Assembly (NCBI GenBank): GCA_036518915.1
Contig: DATDME010000087.1
Coordinates: 1 to 27,094 of the forward strand
DNA: 27,094 bases
Source of the DNA: GCA-016699105 sp036518915
Lineage (GTDB): Bacteria > Patescibacteriota > Saccharimonadia > UBA4664
Reading direction: 5' to 3'
Shown piece by piece: positions 1 through 7,332 of this stretch (positions within the stretch are counted from its first letter, which is position 1; every line of letters starts with the position of its first letter). The notes below the pieces were generated by a model. It was not told the DNA's origin and searched no databases. It worked only from the letters and a program-made list of their open reading frames with translations. A program made the position numbers and the translations under genes.

Positions 1-1
1 C

Positions 2-82
2 CGCAACCACCGGCCCAACATGGATGACCTGCTTATGAGGGTTTCCGCCGGGCTCTGGAACTTTCATCTCCAACAAACAACC
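2..82 (+). CDS. 3' end of a gene cut by the window edge, possibly a transposase tail
   Basis: An open frame enters from the left edge and stops at TAG 80-82, giving 26 residues that include RPNMDDLLMRVSAGLWNFHL. This short basic and aromatic tail reminds me of the C-terminus of DDE transposases, but it is too short to assign. It sits next to a transposase remnant on the other strand, which fits a degraded insertion-sequence zone. It could equally be a chance open frame. Confidence 0.3.
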
Positions 83-275
83 TAGCCTCATGTGGGAAGG
101 GGGATGGATTGTTTGGGTGAGATTAATTGGCTACAAGTTTAGTGAGCCCGAACCGCTTGCTGCAGCTGCTCGGCGGAAGGCTGTTCAATGCTGCAAATGT
201 AGTAGCGTGACTCAATGGCAGTTGCCGGCATGCCTTGCTTGTAAGCGGCGGTTCTAACCTTGGGCTGCACCGTCC

Positions 276-434
276 GCCAAAGTCGGCAATCTCGATCCAG
301 TCGTCGCAGCCGGCGATGACGGCGCAGATGGCAATCATGATGATGTCGATGAGGGAATGAGCCTTCTGGCGCTCCATCCTAGGGTCAGTAATGGTGATGA
401 AATGTTGAGCGAAATTATGGCCTTGAGATGAACC
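276..434 (-). pseudogene. N-terminal remnant of an ISAs1-family transposase
   Basis: Read on the minus strand, the frame opens after a stop at 435-437 and runs through HFITITDPRMERQKAHSLID, then an IAICAVIAG stretch and DDWIEIADFG. This is the conserved N-terminal signature of ISAs1 / H-repeat-associated transposases (DPR-x-ER-x(3)-H-x-L, then IALCAVIAG, then WxxIExFG). After the DFG near 276 the similarity stops, and the frame continues through unrelated residues to a stop at 123. No in-frame ATG lies upstream of the conserved block; the Met inside it comes after DPR, which is normally internal. The DDE catalytic domain is missing. This is a non-functional fragment of an element that would be about 370 aa when intact. 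Confidence 0.75.
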
Positions 435-609
435 CTAACCCGGCCCATCTGAATCAGGGCTGGCCACGGCTGGGTAACGCGGCCGGTTTCGCAACGGCGC
501 TCAGCTGTGCAATCGGGGCGCTGGCCACGCTGGTGCAAAGACACATCAACCCGATCAGGGCACACGTGTCTGCAGCTTCCAGGTCGTAGTCACATCTACG
601 ACCCCATTC

Positions 610-654
610 CGCCCGCCGACTTAGGACGTCCACCGGCCTGATGGTCGGCGGGCG
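610..654. repeat. 11-bp inverted repeat in a gene-free stretch
   Basis: CGCCCGCCGAC at 610-620 is the perfect reverse complement of GTCGGCGGGCG at 644-654, with a 23-nt spacer. No T-tract follows, so it is not a convincing terminator. The surrounding stretch 435-682 contains no supportable gene. Frames on the minus strand there look like noise. Confidence 0.5.
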
Positions 655-682
655 TCCTGCGTAATAGGGAATCGCAATACTA

Positions 683-711
683 TTGCATGTTCGCATACTG
701 TTCGGTATATT
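683..711 (+). promoter_or_regulatory. Sigma-70-like promoter for the coiled-coil/J-domain pair
   Basis: TTGCAT at 683-688 and TATATT at 706-711 are separated by 17 bp. Transcription would start near 718, giving a leader of about 36 nt before the ATG at 754. A purine-rich AAGGGAAGGG lies just upstream of that ATG. Confidence 0.6.
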
Positions 712-753
712 GGCTTTGTAACAGATAGACTGGGATAAGCCAAAGGGAAGGGT

Positions 754-1011
754 ATGGAACTCAAACTCGATCGCATCAGCCGTCAACTACAAAAGCAAAA
801 CCTCTTGCTGCAGCAGCTTGAGCGGCTGATGCGCCAGCAGTCCGATACCGCCAACCGCCGTTGCGACGCCACCTTCAAAACGCTCGGCGACGGGTTTCGC
901 AACCTCAATCGCCGCCTCGACCAGCATGAGCTCGTGTTCGAGGCCATCGACGACCAGCTCCGCGACGACGATGCCCCGCCGTCATTCGCATCGGCCCTGC
1001 CAATGCGTTAG
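754..1011 (+). CDS. Small coiled-coil protein, function unknown
   Basis: This is an 85-aa highly charged protein. Residues 1-30 are a heptad-like helix (LDRISRQLQKQNLLLQQLERL), and the middle is rich in Arg, Asp and Glu. There is no signal peptide or membrane segment. A good promoter (683-711) and a purine-rich ribosome-binding site support the ATG at 754. The J-domain gene begins 10 nt after its stop, so the two are probably co-transcribed. The middle segment (FKTLGDGFRNLNRRLDQHE) looks like a second amphipathic helix, so a helical hairpin or small oligomer is likely. I do not recognise a family. Confidence 0.65.
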   Translation: MELKLDRISRQLQKQNLLLQQLERLMRQQSDTANRRCDATFKTLGDGFRNLNRRLDQHELVFEAIDDQLRDDDAPPSFASALPMR

Positions 1012-1021
1012 CATTAGCAGT

Positions 1022-1717
1022 ATGAGCAAGCAGGCACCAGCCCCAGCGAGGGCCGAGGACGACATCGATTATTACGAGTTGTTTGGCCTAGAACCCAATG
1101 CCACCGCGGAGCAAATTCGTCACGCCTATCGCGCGGCGGCCAAACGGCACCATCCTGACGCCGGCGGCACGCCCGAAGCCATGGACCTGCTTAACGAAGC
1201 CTACGCGGTGCTCGGTGATCCGTTAAAACGGCATGAATATGATACTGAGCGCCGGCTTGAGGCCGAAAGGCGGCGGGCCAAAATAGCCCCTGCCCCAGAG
1301 GCAGAAATGACATACTTCGACATGACGGCGCGAATGCAGGCGGAGCTATTCCGCCAGCAGGCCGATTTACTAAACGCCCAGCGTGCGGCTTGGGCGCGGC
1401 AGTCGGCCGCTACCACGCTCAGCAACACGCTCATGTGGCTCTGTCTGTCGCTCGTACTTGGTTTTCTATTGCGTGCCGAATTAACGCGTCAACTGGCTTG
1501 GGTGTGGTTTTTGCTCAACGCTGGCCTGCTGGCCGCCACCGGCTTTGGCATCACCGGCATATTGTGGCCCGATTTGCGCCTCGAACTGCTCGATTTAAGC
1601 TTCAAGCGGCGCCTATTGCCGTCGCGGCGTTGGTGGAAGCGGACGCTGATCGTCATCTGTGCCGCAACCGCCATCAGTGCGGCAATCGTAATTTCAGCGC
1701 TGGTCATGCCAAGTTAG
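1022..1717 (+). CDS. Membrane-anchored J-domain (DnaJ-like) protein
   Basis: The start chosen at 1022 gives 231 aa. An N-terminal J domain spans about residues 16-78 and includes the HPD tripeptide at 44-46 (RHHPDAGG) that stimulates the Hsp70 ATPase. It ends with the usual LLNEAYAVLGDPLKRHEYD block. A charged linker of about 80-130 precedes three hydrophobic segments at roughly 136-154, 159-182 and 205-228. There is no Gly/Phe region, zinc finger or DnaJ C-terminal domain, so this is a class III co-chaperone that probably recruits DnaK to the membrane. An upstream in-frame ATG at 926 lies inside the preceding gene and adds 32 residues unlike any J protein, so it was rejected. No clear Shine-Dalgarno precedes 1022, and translation may be coupled to the gene upstream. 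Confidence 0.85.
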   Translation: MSKQAPAPARAEDDIDYYELFGLEPNATAEQIRHAYRAAAKRHHPDAGGTPEAMDLLNEAYAVLGDPLKRHEYDTERRLEAERRRAKIAPAPEAEMTYFDMTARMQAELFRQQADLLNAQRAAWARQSAATTLSNTLMWLCLSLVLGFLLRAELTRQLAWVWFLLNAGLLAATGFGITGILWPDLRLELLDLSFKRRLLPSRRWWKRTLIVICAATAISAAIVISALVMPS

Positions 1718-1740
1718 ATCCCGCAAACGAGCTCAAATAG

Positions 1741-1769
1741 TTGTCAGACTGCCAGATATCAGGTATAAT
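1741..1769 (+). promoter_or_regulatory. Consensus promoter of the DUF177-rpmF-nusB run
   Basis: TTGTCA at 1741-1746 and a perfect TATAAT at 1764-1769 are separated by 17 bp, 23 bp after the stop of the J-domain gene. Initiation near 1776 would leave only about 10 nt before the ATG at 1786. The TTG of this -35 box is also the first codon of the longest open frame, so that longer start must be wrong if the promoter is real. Confidence 0.8.
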
Positions 1770-1785
1770 CTCCCTCAAGAGTGCT

Positions 1786-2250
1786 ATGCACATCAATGTA
1801 CGAGACTTTTTAGCTGAATCAGTCGGGTATAGCCGGGCTTACACCATTTCTGGTGAACGTCCGCAGCTTGAGTCTGTGGTACTCACAGACGACATTGCCG
1901 GCGAAGTCACAATCGCTCACCTGGAAGGGCCGAGTGTATTAGTGAAAGGCCACGTTAAGTCCGGAATTCAGCTCGAATGCCATCGTTGCTTGCGCACTTT
2001 TAGCCGTCCAGTTGAGGTAAAATTTAAGCAGGTCTTTGCCGAGCAGCCCGAAGACGACGACATGCCCATCATCGACCGCGAGATTGATCTCGCGCCCCTG
2101 GTTGAGCAAGAAATCCTCCTGAGTCTGCCCATCAAAATCTTGGACCGCCCCGACTGCCCGGGCATTCCCGTGCCTGACGGCAACAAGCCAGCCACTCCGC
2201 CCGACCAGAGCCTCAAAGCTCGCGCGCGTATCATCAAAGAAGAAAGGTAA
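1786..2250 (+). CDS. DUF177 (YceD-like) protein upstream of L32
   Basis: The protein is 154 aa from ATG 1786, the first start that can lie in an mRNA made from the promoter at 1741-1769. It has the YceD/DUF177 layout: an N-terminal strand-rich half, the central LECHRCLRTF motif (Cys65, Cys68), an acidic stretch, then EREIDL-like and LVEQEILLSLP blocks. The family almost always precedes rpmF, as here with a 5-nt gap; bacterial and plant members are linked to 23S rRNA accumulation. The usual second cysteine cluster near the C-terminus (C-x-G-LCPxCG) is reduced to DCPGIPVPDG with one Cys (124), so ordinary four-cysteine zinc binding looks lost. The tail is basic (KARARIIKEER). Confidence 0.85.
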   Translation: MHINVRDFLAESVGYSRAYTISGERPQLESVVLTDDIAGEVTIAHLEGPSVLVKGHVKSGIQLECHRCLRTFSRPVEVKFKQVFAEQPEDDDMPIIDREIDLAPLVEQEILLSLPIKILDRPDCPGIPVPDGNKPATPPDQSLKARARIIKEER

Positions 2251-2255
2251 CACCC

Positions 2256-2420
2256 ATGGCCGTACCCAAGAAACGAACTACCCGCAGCATCCAAGGTGCC
2301 CGCCGCTCGCACCTGGCGCTCGCCGCTACCCAGCTGGTGGCCACCACCGCCGGTGTGCTCGTGCCGCGCCGCCTGAAGAAGGCCGCCGAACTCGGCCTCA
2401 TTAAGCCGGCGAAGCGGTAG
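2256..2420 (+). CDS. rpmF: 50S ribosomal protein bL32, cysteine-free form
   Basis: The 54-aa protein begins MAVPKKRTTRSIQGARRSHL, the N-terminal signature of bL32. Its second half (LVATTAGVLVPRRLKK...) has neither of the two CxxC knuckles that bind zinc in canonical L32, so it is the C-minus type. A short AAAGG lies inside the end of the preceding gene, upstream of the ATG. The position directly after DUF177 is the standard arrangement. nusB follows after 8 nt. Confidence 0.93.
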   Translation: MAVPKKRTTRSIQGARRSHLALAATQLVATTAGVLVPRRLKKAAELGLIKPAKR

Positions 2421-2428
2421 CCCACGCC

Positions 2429-2896
2429 ATGGCCTCGAACCGTCACCTTGGCCGCATTGTCGCCATGCAGACGCTCTACGAGCATGACTTCCGGGGCGGC
2501 GATGGCGCTGGGCTGCAATTGCCGCCCATCCTGGAGCGCAACCTCGACGAATTTCGCTCCAACATCGACGACACCAACTTTGTTGAAGATGTGGTGTCGG
2601 GCGTCCACGCGCACCAGGATGAAATTGACGCCATCATTGGCCCGGCCGCGCCCGAGTGGCCGGTCGACCAAATCGCCAAAATCGACAAAATCATCCTGCG
2701 CATTGGCGTCTACGAGCTGATGATCAAGCGCGAAGTGCCGCCGAAGGTGGCCATTAACGAAGCCGTTGAGCTAGCTAAGACGTTCGGCGGCGAGAACTCT
2801 AGCAAATTTATCAACGGTGTCCTTGGCACCATTTACCGATCGAGTGACTTCTATGAACCAGAACAAGAAAGTGGGACGCCGACCGCAGCCGAATAG
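2429..2896 (+). CDS. nusB: Transcription antitermination factor NusB
   Basis: This is a 155-aa all-helical protein. The N-terminal RHLGRIVAMQTLYEHDF matches the NusB opening (R..AR..A.Q.LY..D). The C-terminal IAKIDKIILRIGVYELM...PPKVAINEAVELAKTFGGENSSKFINGVLG is the family signature that contacts boxA RNA and NusE/S10. NusB with S10 nucleates the rRNA antitermination complex. It lies between rpmF (8 nt upstream) and the NUDIX gene, which starts 44 nt inside the nusB 3' end in another frame. The short C-terminal extension after TIYRSSDF probably exists only because of that overlap. Confidence 0.95.
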   Translation: MASNRHLGRIVAMQTLYEHDFRGGDGAGLQLPPILERNLDEFRSNIDDTNFVEDVVSGVHAHQDEIDAIIGPAAPEWPVDQIAKIDKIILRIGVYELMIKREVPPKVAINEAVELAKTFGGENSSKFINGVLGTIYRSSDFYEPEQESGTPTAAE

Positions 2897-3437
2897 GTCC
2901 GGCAAAGCCAAGGGCCCTAAACGCATTCGCGCCACCCGGGAATACACCGCCGGCGGGGTAGTGTACCGCCGCACGGCCGAGGGCGGCGTGGAAATTCTCA
3001 TGATCCAAGACCGCTTGGGCCGGTGGACCATTCCCAAAGGCCACGTGGAACCGGGTGAGTCAATTGAGCAAACCGCCGTGCGCGAGGTCGCCGAAGAAAC
3101 GGGCTTAAGCCACCTGCGCCTGGGCGACAAGCTCGACAAATTGCATTTCTTCTACCGTCGTGAGGGCAAGCTCATCTTCATGACGACGCACGTTTTTCTG
3201 ATGGAAGCGGTGGGCGATACCGATAACATCGTGGCCGAAAACTCCGAGGGCATTGTGGACGCCAAGTGGTTTGAGGCCACCAAGGCGCTCAACTTAATTG
3301 AGTACCGTGATACCGAGCGGCTATTTCGCATGGGCTTATCACGGCTCGGCATCGAAATTAAAAATTTCAGCAAATCGCCCGCCCAAGCCGCCGGACAACA
3401 TAGTATGATAAACAAAACGCAGGCCAACGCCCTATGA
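2853..3437 (+). CDS. NUDIX hydrolase with a basic N-terminus
   Basis: From ATG 2853 the protein is 194 aa. A Lys/Arg-rich start of about 28 residues (NKKVGRRPQPNR...) precedes the NUDIX fold. The NUDIX box is complete: GHVEPGESIEQTAVREVAEE followed by TGL, matching Gx5Ex7REUxEExGU, which binds Mg2+ and cleaves nucleoside-diphosphate-linked substrates. YTAGGVVYRR before it and WTIPKGH just ahead of the box resemble the Ap4A/ADP-ribose type, but the substrate cannot be read from sequence. A GTG at 2817 would add 12 residues deep in nusB and is less likely. The stop overlaps the rnc start as ATGA, implying translational coupling. Confidence 0.9.
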   Translation: MNQNKKVGRRPQPNRSGKAKGPKRIRATREYTAGGVVYRRTAEGGVEILMIQDRLGRWTIPKGHVEPGESIEQTAVREVAEETGLSHLRLGDKLDKLHFFYRREGKLIFMTTHVFLMEAVGDTDNIVAENSEGIVDAKWFEATKALNLIEYRDTERLFRMGLSRLGIEIKNFSKSPAQAAGQHSMINKTQANAL

Positions 3438-4189
3438 CACCACTCCAAGCTTTTCAAGACAGACTTAACCTCCACTTTACTGACCAAACCCTGCTCGAAC
3501 GGGCGTTTATCCACCGGTCGTACCTCAACGAGCATCCCAAGCTCGGCCTGGAGCATAACGAGCGGCTCGAATTTTTGGGCGACGCCGTGCTGGAGCTGGT
3601 GGTCACCGATTTCCTGTACCGCAACTATCCCAATCCTGAGGGCGACCTCACCAACTGGCGCTCGGCCCTCGTCAAAACCGAGTCGCTGGCGGCGGTGGCC
3701 GAAAAACTGGGCATTGCCGGGTTCTTCAAGCTGTCCAAAGGTGAGGCTAAAGGCAATGCCCGGTCGCACGCCCTCATCTCCGCCAACGCGGTTGAAGCGC
3801 TGATTGGTGCTACCTATCTCGACCAAGGCTACGACGCCGCCCGTGATTTTGTGCTCACCCACATCGTGTCCCGGTTGGAAGACATCCTCAAAGACGGCAG
3901 CTGGCTCGATGCCAAGAGCCGCTTCCAAGAGACCGCTCAGGAGCAGTTCGGCCTCACGCCGGCCTACCGCGTGCTCGGCGAAGAGGGCCCCGATCACGAC
4001 AAAACCTTCACCATTGGCGTATACGTCGGCGATAAACTCTTCGGTAAAGGTTCAGGCTCAAGCAAGCAGGTCGCCCAGCAGGTGGCCGCCGCCGCCGCCC
4101 TCAAACAGCTAGGCGGCCATCAAGCCGGCAGCCCCGTGAACGCCGCTGTGGCCGAGCCTGCAGAAGTGACCACGTCGGCCGCCGACTAG
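3434..4189 (+). CDS. rnc: Ribonuclease III
   Basis: The protein has 251 aa. The signature NERLEFLGDAVLELVV (about 42-57) carries the Mg2+-binding acidic residues, and NAVEALIGATYLD supplies the second acidic cluster. A double-stranded-RNA-binding domain spans about 158-228 (DAKSRFQETAQEQFG to the basic-helix region GSGSSKQVAQQVAAAAAL). A short Ala/Val-rich tail follows. RNase III processes rRNA precursors and structured mRNAs. It is coupled to the NUDIX gene by a 4-nt overlap and precedes smc, the common rnc-smc order; ftsY, often third, does not follow smc. Confidence 0.96.
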   Translation: MTPLQAFQDRLNLHFTDQTLLERAFIHRSYLNEHPKLGLEHNERLEFLGDAVLELVVTDFLYRNYPNPEGDLTNWRSALVKTESLAAVAEKLGIAGFFKLSKGEAKGNARSHALISANAVEALIGATYLDQGYDAARDFVLTHIVSRLEDILKDGSWLDAKSRFQETAQEQFGLTPAYRVLGEEGPDHDKTFTIGVYVGDKLFGKGSGSSKQVAQQVAAAAALKQLGGHQAGSPVNAAVAEPAEVTTSAAD

Positions 4190-4237
4190 CCGCGCCTAGC
4201 CGCGTAAGGAAAGCGTCATTTTGGTTTGCGCTTGCGA

Positions 4238-4264
4238 TACAATAAGCCTAATGCCGATGGAGGG
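4238..4264 (+). promoter_or_regulatory. -10 box and strong RBS that fix the smc start
   Basis: TACAAT at 4238-4243 can serve as a -10 element, though no good -35 is visible. GGAGGG at 4259-4264 sits 6 nt before TTG 4271, which is ideal Shine-Dalgarno spacing. This selects the TTG at 4271 over the earlier in-frame TTG at 4226, which lies upstream of the -10 box. Confidence 0.6.
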
Positions 4265-4270
4265 TTCCGG

Positions 4271-6769
4271 TTGGTTATTGCCCGCATCCAGCTTGTGGGA
4301 TTCAAGTCCTTTGCTACCAAAACCACGCTCGAGTTTGAGCGGGGGATGACAGCCGTGGTCGGGCCGAACGGCTCCGGCAAAAGTAACGTCGCCGACGCCG
4401 TCCGCTGGGTGCTCGGCGAGCAAAGCAAGGGCAAGCTGCGCCTGGAAGACCGTGAGGCCGTGATTTTTGCCGGCAATAGCGAGCGCGCCAAGGCCAGCTT
4501 TGCCGAGGTAACCATTACCTTTGATAACCAAGACGGCGGTTTTCCGCTTGACCTCACGGAAGTGGAGATTTCCCGGCGGCTGTATCGCAACGGCGAGTCG
4601 GAGTACCGCCTGGCCGGACGTCCAGCCAAACTAGCCGATATCCAGCTGGCCCTAGCCGGGGCCGGGGTAAGCCCGGGGGGTTACTCGGTGATTGGGCAGG
4701 GCATGATTGATCAACTGCTGCTCGCCAGCCCTGCCGAGCGCAAGTTGTTATTTGATGAAGCCGCCGGCATTCGCGCGCCCGAGCTGAGCCGGGAGGTGGC
4801 GCAACGCAAATTGTCCGCTACCGAGGCTAACCTGGTGCGGTTGCGGGATATTCTCACCGAGCTTGAGCCGCGGTTGGCTTCGTTAGAAAAAGCCGTGCGC
4901 ACCGCCGGCCAGCAGGCAGGGTTGGCAGACCAGGTGGCCGAACTCCGCCGCCACGTGGTAGCCGCCCGCCTGCATCAGGCTGGCGCGGCCGGGCAAGCCG
5001 CCAGTCACCAGGCCACAGCCGCGGCCGCCAGCCTGGCCCGCTTAGAATCCGAGCAAACCACCCTCACGAACCAGCTAGAAGCGCTGCGGGCCGCGCGGCA
5101 CGCCGTCCAAGCCGGGCAACAGGCCGCCGCCGACGAGGTGGTCCGGCTCGAAGCTGAGCGGTCTGCCGCCTTGTCTAGCTACACCCAGCACCAAACCGAG
5201 CTGGCGGCCGCCGCTGGCGCAGCCCAATCCGCCGCCGGCCTCAGTGGCCGCCTCGCCGAAGTCGAGCGGCGCCTGAAGGACGCCCACGAGCGGGCCGCTG
5301 AGCTGGTCGCCGATCAAAAAGCCGCCACCGCCACGCTCGACCGCGCCAACCGGGCGGTGGAGCGGGCCGGTCAGGACGTCGCGGCCGCCCAGCGGGCCCT
5401 GGTGGCCCTGCGCGAGGCCCACTCCGAGGGCACCCGCGACCAGTACCTCAAACACGCCCTCGAAATTCTAAAGGTGCTGGCGGCCGGCCTGGGCGACCGC
5501 AGCCTGGCGCCAACTGAAGTTAAACTCCTGGTCCACAAGGCCGGCCGCCTCTTGAGCCACGCCGCCCACCGCGAGCCCGGCGGCCTGGTCGCGCAATTAC
5601 AGGAGGCCCAAAGCCGGCTTGAGACCGCTATGAACCGGCGCGAGACCGCCGTGGAGCACCAAACCAACGTCACCATCACTCAGCGCTCGCTAGAAATTGA
5701 CCGGGTCCACCAAGCCGAGGTGGTTGACCAGCTCACGGCCGACGCGGAATCATTACAGGCCCAGCTGGCAGCGGTTGATGCCGCGGGCCGCCAACACCAA
5801 ACCCTGGCTCGCCAGGTGGAGGTCGATCAAGCTGCGCTCGCGCGCCTTGACGAGCAGCTCACCGCCGCCCGGCGGGACCTGCAGCCCAGCGGCGCAACCG
5901 ATGACCAGCTTGAGGCCGAAACCACCACCGCCACAGCTCTGGAGCGTTGCCGGGCGGCGTTGGCGGCCGCCGCGGCCGCCGCCCAAGCCGCGGCTGAACA
6001 GCAGGCGGCCGCCTCCGCCGCCCGGGAGGCGGCCCTCACTCTGGCCGCCAGCTGGGACATCACTCCCGAAGCCGCCGCCCGCCTCAAGCCGGCGCCCCTG
6101 GCGCTGGCCGAGCTCGCCACCGCTCTCACGGCCGCCGAAGCTACCTTGGCCGCCACCTCCACCGTCCAGGCCGACCAACTAGCCGAATACGAGCTGGTCA
6201 AGGCCCGTCACGCTGAGCTAACCGGCCAAATTGCCGACCTCCAGCAGGCCCAAGCTGATATCCAAGCTGTGATCGCGCAGCTCGATAGCCTCATCCGCCA
6301 GCGCTTCAAGGCCAATATGCAGGCCCTGGCTGAACAATTTGCCGCCTACTTTGACCGCCTGCTCCCCGGTGGCCACGCCAGTCTAGCTCTGGAGGCCACG
6401 CCTGACGGCGCCTACGGGGTGCAAATTAAGGCCAGCCCCGCCGGCAAGCGCCTCACCAACTTGGCGGCCCTGTCCGGCGGCGAGCGCACGCTCACTGGCG
6501 TGGCGCTGCTGGCGGCCATTTTGCGCGTCAACCCTAGCCCGTTCATCATCCTCGACGAAGTAGACGCGGCCCTCGATGAAGCCAACTCTGGTCGTCTGGC
6601 CAGTATCCTGGCGGAACTGGCCGAAAGCTCGCAGCTCATCGTCATTACTCACAACCGCCAAACCATGCAGGCCGCCCGCCTCCTCTACGGCATCACCCTC
6701 ACGGCTCAGCACGCCTCGCACGTGATGCCGCTGCGCCTTGACGAGGCCGCGGCCATGGCCGCCCGCTAA
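4271..6769 (+). CDS. smc: Short SMC chromosome-condensation ATPase without canonical hinge
   Basis: The TTG at 4271 gives 832 aa beginning VIARIQLVGFKSFATKTTLE, exactly where SMC proteins begin. Walker A is GPNGSGKSN at 31-39. The N-terminal head continues through VIFAGNSERAKASFAEVTITF and YSVIGQGMIDQLL to ERKLLFDEAAGIR. The C-terminal head holds the signature LSGGERTLTGVALLAAILR, Walker B FIILDEVDAALDEAN and the switch ITHNRQT. Between them are two very Ala-rich coiled-coil arms. Bacterial SMC is normally about 1150-1190 aa with a roughly 150-aa hinge bearing conserved glycines. Here the centre (about 384-437) is only a short helical segment, EGTRDQYLKHALEILKVLAA to LLSHAAH, and no hinge motif is visible. 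Rad50/SbcC is less likely because the head motifs are SMC-type and no CxxC hook exists. Confidence 0.9.
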   Translation: MVIARIQLVGFKSFATKTTLEFERGMTAVVGPNGSGKSNVADAVRWVLGEQSKGKLRLEDREAVIFAGNSERAKASFAEVTITFDNQDGGFPLDLTEVEISRRLYRNGESEYRLAGRPAKLADIQLALAGAGVSPGGYSVIGQGMIDQLLLASPAERKLLFDEAAGIRAPELSREVAQRKLSATEANLVRLRDILTELEPRLASLEKAVRTAGQQAGLADQVAELRRHVVAARLHQAGAAGQAASHQATAAAASLARLESEQTTLTNQLEALRAARHAVQAGQQAAADEVVRLEAERSAALSSYTQHQTELAAAAGAAQSAAGLSGRLAEVERRLKDAHERAAELVADQKAATATLDRANRAVERAGQDVAAAQRALVALREAHSEGTRDQYLKHALEILKVLAAGLGDRSLAPTEVKLLVHKAGRLLSHAAHREPGGLVAQLQEAQSRLETAMNRRETAVEHQTNVTITQRSLEIDRVHQAEVVDQLTADAESLQAQLAAVDAAGRQHQTLARQVEVDQAALARLDEQLTAARRDLQPSGATDDQLEAETTTATALERCRAALAAAAAAAQAAAEQQAAASAAREAALTLAASWDITPEAAARLKPAPLALAELATALTAAEATLAATSTVQADQLAEYELVKARHAELTGQIADLQQAQADIQAVIAQLDSLIRQRFKANMQALAEQFAAYFDRLLPGGHASLALEATPDGAYGVQIKASPAGKRLTNLAALSGGERTLTGVALLAAILRVNPSPFIILDEVDAALDEANSGRLASILAELAESSQLIVITHNRQTMQAARLLYGITLTAQHASHVMPLRLDEAAAMAAR

Positions 6770-6770
6770 C

Positions 6771-6779
6771 TGGTATAAT
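6771..6779 (+). promoter_or_regulatory. Extended -10 promoter (TGGTATAAT)
   Basis: TGG at 6771-6773 followed by a perfect TATAAT at 6774-6779 starts 1 nt after the smc stop codon. There is no -35 at standard spacing; TTGACG at 6738-6743 is too far away. Initiation near 6786 leaves about 35 nt before the next gene. Confidence 0.6.
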
Positions 6780-6820
6780 AGACCTCGCGGCGGGTGCAAA
6801 CGAGAGGCAGGAGACAAATG

Positions 6821-7198
6821 ATGACAGATAGATCACCACGTACCGTACAACGCCTCACGGACCTCGAAGGCAGGTTGCCAGAACCAAATCAGGTTATGGC
6901 GCACGACCTCAGCCTGATTGGAGGAACAAGCGAGGGCGGTGTCCACGCCACTGGCACCGGAGGTCTGGCCGAAGCACTTGAGCGCCTGATCCAGGACCAG
7001 TACGACCCGGAATTCCGCTGGATCCTCGAAGTTCCCAGGGTTTGCTGGCCGGTCAGCGGTCCCGAAACCGGGCAACTGCCGGAACTCTGGGTCTTGTGCT
7101 ACGGCGAGATTGGCGGCACCTTCGCTGTGCCGCTAGAACTGCTGCCGCGGCAGCTCCAGGGGCAGCTCAAAGCCAACTGGCTCAGCTGGCAACGCTAG
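6821..7198 (+). CDS. Hypothetical protein, unknown function
   Basis: The 125-aa soluble protein has no signal peptide or membrane segment. GGAG at 6810-6813 is 7 nt from ATG 6821 and 4 nt from ATG 6818, so the second ATG is preferred. An earlier in-frame GTG at 6794 lacks a ribosome-binding site. The C-terminal half (FRWILEVPRVCWPVSG, then LPELWVLCYGEIGGTFAVPLELLP) is tryptophan-rich with alternating strands, suggesting a small compact alpha/beta domain. It has its own promoter and a strong hairpin 28 nt after its stop, so it is probably monocistronic. No family is recognised. Confidence 0.6.
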   Translation: MTDRSPRTVQRLTDLEGRLPEPNQVMAHDLSLIGGTSEGGVHATGTGGLAEALERLIQDQYDPEFRWILEVPRVCWPVSGPETGQLPELWVLCYGEIGGTFAVPLELLPRQLQGQLKANWLSWQR

Positions 7199-7226
7199 AT
7201 TCTTGATCGCCGTGCCCGCCGCGAAT

Positions 7227-7259
7227 TCTCCCCCTGCTTCATGATGACGCAGGGGGAGA
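7227..7259 (+). terminator. Perfect 11-bp hairpin, probable terminator
   Basis: TCTCCCCCTGC at 7227-7237 pairs perfectly with GCAGGGGGAGA at 7249-7259 around an 11-nt loop. The first T-run (TTTT in GACTTTTACC) is more than 10 nt downstream and overlaps the next promoter, so termination may be partial or depend on other factors. It separates the unknown gene from rpsP. Confidence 0.55.
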
Positions 7260-7268
7260 CGCCCCTAG

Positions 7269-7297
7269 TTGACTTTTACCCTCAAAAACGCTAAACT
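7269..7297 (+). promoter_or_regulatory. rpsP promoter
   Basis: TTGACT at 7269-7274 and TAAACT at 7292-7297 are spaced by 17 bp. Initiation near 7304 gives a leader of about 29 nt. The leader contains TAGGAAT as a ribosome-binding site 8-9 nt before the TTG start at 7333. Confidence 0.65.
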
Positions 7298-7332
7298 CTA
7301 ATCCGTTGTAACTATCTAGTAGGAATACCTCT

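Noticed and set aside
454..786. 110-aa minus-strand open frame in the left gap
   Set aside because: It spans a promoter and the start of a plus-strand gene, has no ribosome-binding site, and its composition looks random.
4226..4270. Earlier TTG start for smc
   Set aside because: It lies upstream of the -10 box, adds residues not found in SMC proteins, and lacks a ribosome-binding site. TTG 4271 has GGAGGG at 6 nt.
5697..6182. 161-aa plus-strand open frame within smc
   Set aside because: Pro/Arg-rich shadow of the Ala-rich coiled coil in another frame.
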